Positions 6,332 through 12,580 of a DNA stretch of 12,580 nt are shown here, one piece after another. The translations under genes were made by a program, and so were the position numbers. The notes under the pieces were generated by a model. That model was not told the DNA's origin and did not search any database. It was given only the letters and a program-made list of their open reading frames with translations. Source of the DNA: SCUN01 sp964343975 (GTDB lineage: Bacteria; Acidobacteriota; Vicinamibacteria; Vicinamibacterales; SCN-69-37); NCBI GenBank assembly GCA_964343975.1, contig CAYFLU010000098.1:1-12580 (forward strand), read 5' to 3'. How positions within the stretch are numbered: position 1 is the stretch's first letter; every line of letters starts with the position of its first letter.

Positions 6332-7267
6332 ATGACTACCGCCACCGTGGCTCCGTCGTTTGGTATCGAGGCCGAGCGCCTCCGTCGCCTGGGACAGCGT
6401 GATCGCGCGATCGCGTTGTGCCGCGAGGGGCTCGCCGTGTATCCGGATCACATCTCCGCCCGCGTCACGCTGGGCTACGCGTTGATGGAGCATGGCGAGC
6501 GGCCGGATGAGTGGGAGGCGCATCGTGAGCTCAAGGCCGTGCTCGAACGAGCGCCCGACAACCTCGCGGCCATCCGGGGATTGGCGGCCCTCCACTCGCG
6601 GGGCATTGAGGAACATCTGGAGGCGCATGATGTGCCGCTGGCGGATGTGGTGATGCCGGCCCCCGAACTGGCGCGGACCACGCCTGTCGCCGACGATCTG
6701 TTGCTGGCGATGCCGGTGTCGGAACTCACGCCCGCGTCGCTCGCGCCTGCGCCGGTCATCGAGGAGTCCCTGCCGATGCTCGATTGGTCCGGATGGTCGA
6801 CGACCGCGTCAGTCGTTGATGCGGCGGAGCCGCCGGCGAGCGAGCCGCTCCGGAACGCGTCTCCCGATGTGGCCTGGGCGTCTGATACTGAGCCGGCCGG
6901 AGCCGTCGCTTTCGAGGCGGCGGGCGCAGCCGCCTTCGAGCCGGCGGGTGCAGCCGCCTTCGAGCCGGCGGGTGCAGCCGCCTTCGAAATCGAAGATGTC
7001 ATCGACGCCGCGGAACTGCCGCACGTTGCGGCGGAAGCTGAGGCGTTCGCGGACGAAGGGAGCCAGGGGCTCGATGTGGTCGGCGACCTGAGCGATGTGA
7101 CGGGCCGCTTCACGATGGACGATCTGGATCCGGTCCTGCCGCCGGCGCGGCCCGATCCGGTGCCGGTGCCCGAGTTGTCGGCCGGGCCGGTCGCCGTGCT
7201 CGACGAGTGGCTCACGAGAATTCGCGCTCGCCGAATGGAGTTGCTGTCACAATACGCCGCCGGCTGA
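6332..7267 (+). CDS. TPR-containing cytoplasmic protein with acidic Ala/Pro-rich tail
   Basis: A 311-residue protein with no signal peptide or membrane segment. Residues about 12-92 form two to three TPR-like helical hairpins (AERLRRLGQRDRAIALCREGL, YPDHISARVTLGYALMEHG, ELKAVLERAPDNLAAIRGLAAL). TPRs are protein-binding scaffolds. About 93-280 is acidic, Ala/Pro-rich and probably disordered, and contains four copies of an FEPAGAAA-type octapeptide at 186-217. The last ~30 residues return to a conserved-looking helix (AVLDEWLTRIRARRMELLSQY). The gene begins seven bases after the PKD gene, with a GAGG site overlapping the previous stop, so it is probably the last of the pil-linked set. A role in assembly or polar localisation analogous to the FimV cytoplasmic TPR region is possible but unproven. 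Confidence 0.82.
   Translation: MTTATVAPSFGIEAERLRRLGQRDRAIALCREGLAVYPDHISARVTLGYALMEHGERPDEWEAHRELKAVLERAPDNLAAIRGLAALHSRGIEEHLEAHDVPLADVVMPAPELARTTPVADDLLLAMPVSELTPASLAPAPVIEESLPMLDWSGWSTTASVVDAAEPPASEPLRNASPDVAWASDTEPAGAVAFEAAGAAAFEPAGAAAFEPAGAAAFEIEDVIDAAELPHVAAEAEAFADEGSQGLDVVGDLSDVTGRFTMDDLDPVLPPARPDPVPVPELSAGPVAVLDEWLTRIRARRMELLSQYAAG
6887..6982 (+). repeat. 24-bp in-frame tandem repeat within the TPR gene
   Basis: Four consecutive 24-base units, each encoding eight residues of the form (F/T)E(P/A)AGA(A/V)A, lie at 6887-6910, 6911-6934, 6935-6958 and 6959-6982. The last two are identical. The second differs from them at two positions and the first is more diverged. The unit is a multiple of three, so copy-number change would alter linker length without a frameshift. 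Near-identity of the 3' copies suggests recent slippage or unequal recombination. Confidence 0.9.
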
Positions 7268-7277
7268 CGCCGGCGGC
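7256..7277 (+). promoter_or_regulatory. GC-only hairpin across the TPR stop and aminopeptidase start
   Basis: GCCGCCGGC (7256-7264) and GCCGGCGGC (7269-7277) are perfect 9-bp inverted repeats around the 4-base loop TGAC. The loop contains the TPR gene's TGA stop codon, and the second arm ends at the base before the aminopeptidase ATG. There is no T-run, so it is not a standard terminator. The fold would hide the ribosome binding region of the next gene until a ribosome finishing the TPR gene opens it, which fits translational coupling. Confidence 0.55.
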
Positions 7278-8393
7278 ATGCGAGCTTCCATCGACCGTTC
7301 CCCCGTTGACCGACGCCTGAGTGCCGTTCGCGCGCGGCTTGCCGCCAGCGACGCCGAGGCGTTCGTCGTGACCTCCCTCCAGAATGTCCGCTACCTGTCG
7401 GGTTTTGTGGGCTCGGCGGGGATCCTGATCGTCACGCCAACCGCGAGCCACTTGCTCGTCGATGGTCGCTACGACGAGGTTGTGCGGGCCGCCCGCACGA
7501 GCGGCCAGGTCGTGGTTACCGACGTCACCCGCGTCAAGAAATACGACACCTCCTTAATCGAGGTCCTGACGGGCCTCGGTGCTCACCGGGTTGCCTTCGA
7601 GGCCGATCACACCACCGTCGCGCAGCGTGACCGGTGGGACCATGGCGGCGCCGGGATCGTGTGGCAGCCAGTCACCGACTGGGTTGAGTCGGTTCGGCTG
7701 GTGAAGGATGCCGGGGAGGTGGCCATGCTGCGCGAGGCTGCCCGTCGCCTGAGCGACGTGGCCTCCGTGCTGGGGCAGTGGGTCGCCGTGGGGCGGACCG
7801 AACGTGAGGTGGCCGCCGACGTCGATGCCGCCCTGAGGCGCGCCGGCTTCGAGAAGCCAGCCTTCGATACCATCGTCGCCGCAGGCCTCAATAGCGCGTA
7901 TCCCCATGCCAGACCAACAGATAAGGTGATACAGGCCGGCGAACTGGTGCTGCTGGACTTTGGCGGGGTTTTGGAAGGATACTGCGTGGACTTGACCCGG
8001 ATGGCCAGTGCCGGACGGGTCGGGGCGGAGGCCGAGTCTCTCTATCGGGCCGTCCGTCAGGCGCTCGAAGCTGGAGTGGCGGCTGTTCAACCGGGGCAAT
8101 TGACCTCGGACGTGGATGGGGCCGCACGCGGCGTGTTGGAGCGCCAACAGCTGGGGAGCGCATTCGTCCATGGCTTGGGCCATGGGTTGGGCTTGGATGT
8201 GCACGAAGCGCCTCGGGTGGGACCCGGAAGTCCCGCGGAGGCGGTTCGGCTGGAATCTGGCATGGTCGTGACGATCGAACCGGGCGCATATGTGGCGGGG
8301 CTCGGCGGCGTCAGGCTGGAGGACGATGTGCTTGTGACGGACACGGGGCGGGAGGTGCTGACGACGGCACCCTTGGACCTCGTGCTTGTCTGA
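7278..8393 (+). CDS. M24-family Xaa-Pro aminopeptidase/dipeptidase
   Basis: A cytoplasmic metallopeptidase of 371 residues that would release N-terminal residues ahead of proline (aminopeptidase P) or split Xaa-Pro dipeptides. The N-terminal creatinase-like domain (about 12-135) carries NVRYLSGFVGSAGILIVT. The catalytic pita-bread domain follows. All five expected metal ligands are visible: Asp227 (VLLDFGG), Asp238 (YCVDLTR), His302 (HGLGHGLGLDVHE), Glu334 (VTIEPG) and Glu348 (VRLEDD), so it should be active. It fits the pepP/pepQ (YqhT-like) branch, but I cannot separate these from sequence alone. It is followed within six bases by accB. In many bacteria an efp gene lies between this peptidase and accB; here it does not. 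Confidence 0.93.
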   Translation: MRASIDRSPVDRRLSAVRARLAASDAEAFVVTSLQNVRYLSGFVGSAGILIVTPTASHLLVDGRYDEVVRAARTSGQVVVTDVTRVKKYDTSLIEVLTGLGAHRVAFEADHTTVAQRDRWDHGGAGIVWQPVTDWVESVRLVKDAGEVAMLREAARRLSDVASVLGQWVAVGRTEREVAADVDAALRRAGFEKPAFDTIVAAGLNSAYPHARPTDKVIQAGELVLLDFGGVLEGYCVDLTRMASAGRVGAEAESLYRAVRQALEAGVAAVQPGQLTSDVDGAARGVLERQQLGSAFVHGLGHGLGLDVHEAPRVGPGSPAEAVRLESGMVVTIEPGAYVAGLGGVRLEDDVLVTDTGREVLTTAPLDLVLV

Positions 8394-8398
8394 TCCAT

Positions 8399-8878
8399 AT
8401 GAATCTCGACGACATCAAAGGCATCTTGGAACTGGTCCGTGAGCACGAGCTCGCGGAATTCGAATTCGAACAGGACGGGCTCAAGCTCCGCGTGAAGAAG
8501 GCGGGGCAGGACGTGGTGTACGCCGCGCCGCCCATGACCATGGCTGCGGCGCCTGCGCCGGTGGCGATGGCGCCTGTGGCGGCGGCCCCGGCTGCGCCAG
8601 CGGCAGCCGCTGCACCGGTCGATGCCGCGGGTGTCGATCTGGCCGTGATCAAGGCGCCGCTGGTCGGCACCTTCTACGCGGCGGCCGAACCGGGGGCGCG
8701 TCCGTTTGCGAGCGTGGGCGACACGGTGAAGAAGGGCCAGGTGCTCTGCATCATCGAAGCCATGAAGCTCATGAACGAGATCAAGTGCGACTGCGACGGC
8801 GAAGTCGCGTCGGTCTACGTGCAGAATGGCCAGGCCGTGCAGTTTGGCGAACGTCTCTTTGCCATCAAGGTCAAGTAG
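8399..8878 (+). CDS. accB: Biotin carboxyl carrier protein of acetyl-CoA carboxylase
   Basis: AccB carries the biotin that shuttles CO2 from AccC to the carboxyltransferase in the first committed step of fatty acid synthesis. The product has 159 residues, the usual length. It begins with a conserved N-terminal helix and strand region (LELVREHELAEFEFEQDGLKLRVKK). A flexible Ala/Pro/Met-rich linker spans about 42-75. The biotinyl domain starts IKAPLVGTFY and contains the biotinylation motif EAMKLMN, with Lys123 as the modified residue, and ends FAIKVK. The start follows the peptidase stop by five bases, and I see no clear Shine-Dalgarno site, so translation probably depends on coupling. accC begins immediately after its stop. 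Confidence 0.97.
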   Translation: MNLDDIKGILELVREHELAEFEFEQDGLKLRVKKAGQDVVYAAPPMTMAAAPAPVAMAPVAAAPAAPAAAAAPVDAAGVDLAVIKAPLVGTFYAAAEPGARPFASVGDTVKKGQVLCIIEAMKLMNEIKCDCDGEVASVYVQNGQAVQFGERLFAIKVK

Positions 8879-10238
<1,360 letters not shown>

Positions 10239-10255
<17 letters not shown>

Positions 10256-10868
10256 GCTCTACGCGATTCTCGATATCGATTCGTTGACGGCGCGCGGCCT
10301 CGAGCCGCGTGCTGTGCTCGACGTGTGGTTGACCGCCGGGATTCGGCTCGTCCAGCTCCGCGCGAAGACCGCGTCGAGCGGCGAGATGCTGCGGCTGGCC
10401 GAGCCCCTCGCCGAGGCCTGCCGGCAGGCGGGGGCGACCTTCGTCATCAACGACCGGGCAGATATCGCACGTTTGGCTGGCGCCGACGGGGTGCACGTGG
10501 GGCAGTCGGATTTGTCGCCATCCGCCGTGCGCGTGATCTGTCCTCCGCCAAGTCTCATTGGTCTGTCGACGCATGACGACGCCACGGCGCGCGCTGGGTG
10601 CGATACCACCGCCGACTATCTTGCGATTGGTCCCGTGTTCACCACGGCGACGAAGGCCGACGCTGACCCGGCGGTGGGCGTCGACGGCGTGCAGCGCGTC
10701 TCGGCCATCGTTGCCCGGTCACGACCGCTTGTTGCCATCGGTGGCATCACGCTGGCCAATGCGGCGTCGGTTTGGGCCGCAGGGGCGGATTCGGTGGCCG
10801 TGGTTTCTGACCTTCTCGTTGGCGATCTGCCCCAGCGCGCTCGCGCCTGGGTGGCAATTTCTCAGTAA
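10239..10868 (+). CDS. thiE: Thiamine-phosphate synthase
   Basis: ThiE joins the pyrimidine (HMP-PP) and thiazole phosphate halves of thiamine phosphate, in a TIM-barrel fold. The 209-residue product shows the family motifs in order: LVQLRAK (37-43), FVINDRADIA (68-77), GADGVHVGQSDL (81-92), IGLSTHD (107-113), ADYLAIGPVFTTATKADADPAVG (125-147) and PLVAIGGIT (163-171). The start is TTG 10239, supported by GGGGAAG at 10228-10234 and by the LYAILD strand beginning right afterwards; no ATG is available nearby. It overlaps accC by 17 bases, so it is probably co-expressed. No other thiamine gene is in the window. Confidence 0.93.
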
Positions 10869-10885
10869 TCCCCGGCAGCCTCTCG

Positions 10886-10891
10886 TATAAT
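10886..10891 (+). promoter_or_regulatory. -10 box for the permease gene
   Basis: A perfect TATAAT lies 18 bases after the thiE stop. The hexamer 17 bases upstream (CAGTAA) is a poor -35, so the promoter would be moderate or activator-dependent. The predicted start is near 10898, giving a leader of about 95 bases. It is the only perfect -10 I found in an intergenic position here. Confidence 0.5.
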
Positions 10892-10908
10892 CGCGAAGCT
10901 TTCGCCGA

Positions 10909-10927
10909 GCGGCGCCCAACGCGCCGC
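10909..10927 (+). promoter_or_regulatory. Stem-loop in the permease leader / after thiE
   Basis: GCGGCGC (10909-10915) and GCGCCGC (10921-10927) form a perfect 7-bp stem with loop CCAAC. No T-run follows, so an intrinsic terminator for thiE is not well supported. If transcription starts near 10898, the hairpin lies about 10 bases into the permease mRNA and 65 bases before its ATG. No known riboswitch was recognised in the leader. Confidence 0.4.
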
Positions 10928-10980
10928 GGGGTGCCGTTCCGCGCCTGCAGCGTCGGGATCACGGCAGATGTAGAAAAAGA

Positions 10981-10989
10981 GAGAGGGAG
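10981..10989 (+). promoter_or_regulatory. Purine-rich ribosome binding site of the permease gene
   Basis: A purine run begins at about 10974 and continues to the start codon; its core GAGAGGGAG (10981-10989) lies three bases before the ATG at 10993. A central GAGGGAG gives reasonable anti-SD pairing and fixes the start codon. It contrasts with the weak sites of the coupled genes upstream. Confidence 0.6.
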
Positions 10990-10992
10990 AGA

Positions 10993-12474
10993 ATGGCTGG
11001 CTCACTGTTTCGAACCAAGTCGATCGAACGCCTGATGGCGGACGGCGCGGCGACCGGTGAAGGCGCGCTGAAGCGCACCTTGGGCGCGGGCGCGCTCGTC
11101 GCCCTGGGTATCGGCGCCATCATCGGCGCCGGCTTGTTCGTCCGCACCGCGGCCGCGATCGCGGATCGCTCCGGTCCGTCGGTCACGATCGCGTTCCTCG
11201 TCGCGGGGCTGGGCTGCGCGTTCGCCGGCCTCTGCTACGCCGAGTTCGCGTCGATGATTCCGATCGCCGGCAGCGCCTACACCTACTCCTACGCGACGAT
11301 GGGTGAGCTGATGGCGTGGATCATCGGCTGGGACCTCGTCCTCGAGTACGCCGTGGGCGCCGCGACCGTCGCCATCGCGTGGAGCGAATACCTCAACAAC
11401 GTCTTCCAATTCTTCGGCGTCAGTATCCCCTGGCAATGGTGGCATTCGCCCTTCCAGACCAACCCGGCGGATCCGACGATGCACGGCATCATGAACATCC
11501 CGGCGGTGTTCATCCTGTTCGCGCTCACGATGCTCCTCATCCGCGGCACGCAGGAATCGGCCTTCGTCAACAACCTGATCGTCATCACCAAAGTGTCGAT
11601 CGTGTTGATGGTGATCACGATCGGCTGGGGCTTCATGAACCCGGCCAACCACACGCCGTACATCCCGGCCGCGACCACCTACGTGACGCCTGAGGGCGTG
11701 ATACACAACTACGGCGGCATCATGGGCATCCTCGGCGCGGCCGGCGTTGTCTTCTTCGCGTTCATCGGGTTCGACGCCGTGTCGACGGCGGCGCAGGAAG
11801 CCAAGAACCCGCAGAAGGACATGCCGATCGGCATCCTCGGATCGCTCGTGGTCTGCACGGTCCTCTACGTGCTCTTCGCGCATGTGCTGAGCGGCGTCGC
11901 GACCGTCGAAGACTTCCGGTCCGCCGGGCGTGAAGCGTCGGTGGCCTTCGCGATCAACAAGTACATGACGGGCTACGGGTGGCTGGCCAAGTTCGTGACG
12001 GTGGCCATCCTTGCCGGATTCTCGTCGGTCATCCTGGTCATGCTGCTCGGCCAGTCGCGCGTGTTCTATTCGATGAGCCGCGACGGCCTCGTGCCGAAGC
12101 TCTTCTCGGAGACGCACCCGGTCTACAAGACGCCGTACAAGTCGAACATGCTCTTCTTCGTCGTGACCGCGCTCTTCGCGGCTTTCATCCCGGGCGATAT
12201 CGTCGGTGAGATGACGAGCATCGGCACGTTGTTCGCCTTCATCCTCGTGTGCATCGGCGTGTGGATCATGCGCGTGCGTCGTCCGGACCTCGAGCGCGGC
12301 TTCAAAGCGCCGGCGGTGCCGGTGGTCGCCTCGCTGGGCACGATCGTGTGCTTGGCGATGATCTACGGCCTCGGCTGGACGAACTGGCTGCGGTTGCTCG
12401 TGTGGCTCGCGATCGGCCTCGTGATCTACTTCGGGTACGGTGCGAAGCACAGCCGTCTCGCGAACGAGCGGTAA
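10993..12474 (+). CDS. APC-family amino acid permease (cationic amino acid transporter type)
   Basis: An inner-membrane, proton- or gradient-driven amino acid transporter of 493 residues. The start of TM1 carries the APC signature GIGAIIGAGLFV (39-50) with its unwound Gly-rich break. I count about twelve hydrophobic segments. The TM6 region reads VVFFAFIGFDAVSTAAQEAKNPQKDMPIGI, and the following conserved loop reads LGQSRVFYSMSRDGLVPKLF; both are typical of the YfnA/CAT branch. The substrate is probably a cationic or broad range of amino acids, but it cannot be fixed from sequence. The gene is separated from thiE by 124 bases with its own -10 box and a strong ribosome binding site, so it is likely an independent transcript. 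folD begins 27 bases after its stop. Confidence 0.9.
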   Translation: MAGSLFRTKSIERLMADGAATGEGALKRTLGAGALVALGIGAIIGAGLFVRTAAAIADRSGPSVTIAFLVAGLGCAFAGLCYAEFASMIPIAGSAYTYSYATMGELMAWIIGWDLVLEYAVGAATVAIAWSEYLNNVFQFFGVSIPWQWWHSPFQTNPADPTMHGIMNIPAVFILFALTMLLIRGTQESAFVNNLIVITKVSIVLMVITIGWGFMNPANHTPYIPAATTYVTPEGVIHNYGGIMGILGAAGVVFFAFIGFDAVSTAAQEAKNPQKDMPIGILGSLVVCTVLYVLFAHVLSGVATVEDFRSAGREASVAFAINKYMTGYGWLAKFVTVAILAGFSSVILVMLLGQSRVFYSMSRDGLVPKLFSETHPVYKTPYKSNMLFFVVTALFAAFIPGDIVGEMTSIGTLFAFILVCIGVWIMRVRRPDLERGFKAPAVPVVASLGTIVCLAMIYGLGWTNWLRLLVWLAIGLVIYFGYGAKHSRLANER

Positions 12475-12489
12475 GACAACATTCACGGG

Positions 12490-12495
12490 TAGAAT
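12490..12495 (+). promoter_or_regulatory. -10 box for folD, positioned for a leaderless mRNA
   Basis: TAGAAT (5/6 to TATAAT) ends six bases before the folD GTG at 12502, so transcription would start at or next to the start codon. No good -35 hexamer is visible 16-18 bases upstream. Leaderless initiation is common in several high-GC phyla, but here it is an inference from spacing alone. Confidence 0.35.
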
Positions 12496-12501
12496 GGACG
12501 T

Positions 12502-12580
12502 GTGACGGCCACTCGCCTCGACGGCACTCTTTGCGCAGCGGCGATTCGCGGTGAACTCTCACCGCGAATCGCCGCTTTCG
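12502..12580 (+). CDS. folD: Bifunctional methylenetetrahydrofolate dehydrogenase/cyclohydrolase, N-terminus only
   Basis: FolD interconverts 5,10-methylene- and 10-formyl-tetrahydrofolate in one-carbon metabolism. Only the first 26 codons are in the window: (M)TATRLDGTLCAAAIRGELS, then PRIAAF. This matches the FolD N-terminus (pattern: short lead, LDG, then a helix ending in RxEL..RVAAL). An in-frame TAG at 12490 lies just upstream, and GTG 12502 is the only usable start after it. A three-codon ORF (ATG 12494, stop TGA 12503-12505) overlaps this start. The assignment rests on a short stretch but the pattern and length to the LDG motif are typical. A perfect 18-bp inverted repeat fills codons 12-25. 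Confidence 0.72.
   Translation, partial: MTATRLDGTLCAAAIRGELSPRIAAF
12537..12576 (+). repeat. Perfect 18-bp inverted repeat inside the folD start
   Basis: AGCGGCGATTCGCGGTGA (12537-12554) and TCACCGCGAATCGCCGCT (12559-12576) are exact reverse complements around the loop ACTC. They begin 35 bases after the folD start codon, within the reading frame. In RNA this would be a very stable hairpin. It has no T-run after it. Homology to the FolD N-terminus continues through both arms, and the sequence after the right arm does not go on mirroring the left flank. Confidence 0.9.

Noticed and set aside
8373..8401. TTGGAC-17-CATATG as a possible internal promoter for accB
   Set aside because: The -10 matches only 3/6 and overlaps the accB start codon; too weak to call.
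10909..10927. Intrinsic terminator for thiE
   Set aside because: The stem is good but no T-run follows and it lies downstream of the permease -10 box, so it is listed as a leader stem-loop instead.
11002..12486. A 494-codon open frame on the minus strand opposite the permease gene
   Set aside because: Extremely Arg/His/Asp/Glu-rich and antisense to a clear transporter with membrane segments; a compositional artefact.
12537..12580. Fold-back (chimeric inversion) artefact at a contig end as the cause of the folD palindrome
   Set aside because: After the 18-bp arm the sequence stops mirroring the left flank, and the FolD-like reading frame continues across both arms. Raw reads would still settle it.

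Overview
This 12.58 kb window reads as ordinary, gene-dense chromosome from a high-GC Gram-negative bacterium. The secretin, the two lipoproteins and the full PilMNOPQ set point to a two-membrane cell. The gene order and protein style fit Acidobacteriota (Vicinamibacteria-like) best. That placement is an inference from general knowledge and not a database result. No mobile element, CRISPR array, tRNA or rRNA gene is visible.

Layout: (1) Positions 1-388, minus strand, hold the 5' part of rplM (ribosomal protein L13), which runs off the left edge and has a good sigma-70-type promoter and a small leader hairpin. (2) Positions 389-612 are a divergent intergenic region carrying a sigma-54-like element just before pilM. 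(3) Positions 613-4631 are a tightly overlapping pilM-pilN-pilO-pilP-pilQ cluster for the type IV pilus alignment complex and outer-membrane secretin. (4) Positions 4628-7267 are three accessory genes fused to the pil cluster by ATGA overlaps or a very short gap: an unrecognised lipoprotein, a lipoprotein with a bacterial Ig-like domain and two PKD domains, and a cytoplasmic TPR protein with a 24-bp tandem repeat. (5) Positions 7278-10868 are a housekeeping run on the same strand: an M24 aminopeptidase (PepP/PepQ-like), accB and accC (acetyl-CoA carboxylase), and thiE (thiamine phosphate synthase). (6) Positions 10993-12474 are an APC-family amino acid permease with its own leader and promoter. 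(7) Positions 12502-12580 are the first 26 codons of folD, cut by the right edge.

PilM (cytoplasm) would bind the PilN N-terminus; PilN and PilO form the inner-membrane dimer; PilP links this to the PilQ secretin. PilQ here is short and shows no AMIN domains, and PilP has no lipobox cysteine, while two lipoproteins that are not part of the standard pil set follow directly. It is plausible, but unproven, that these accessory proteins help anchor or assemble the secretin or act at the cell surface.

I see no wholly new system. The items most worth a second look are a perfect 18-bp inverted repeat inside the start of folD, the accessory pil lipoproteins, a sigma-54-like site before pilM, and a GC-only hairpin whose loop holds the TPR gene's stop codon and which abuts the aminopeptidase start codon.
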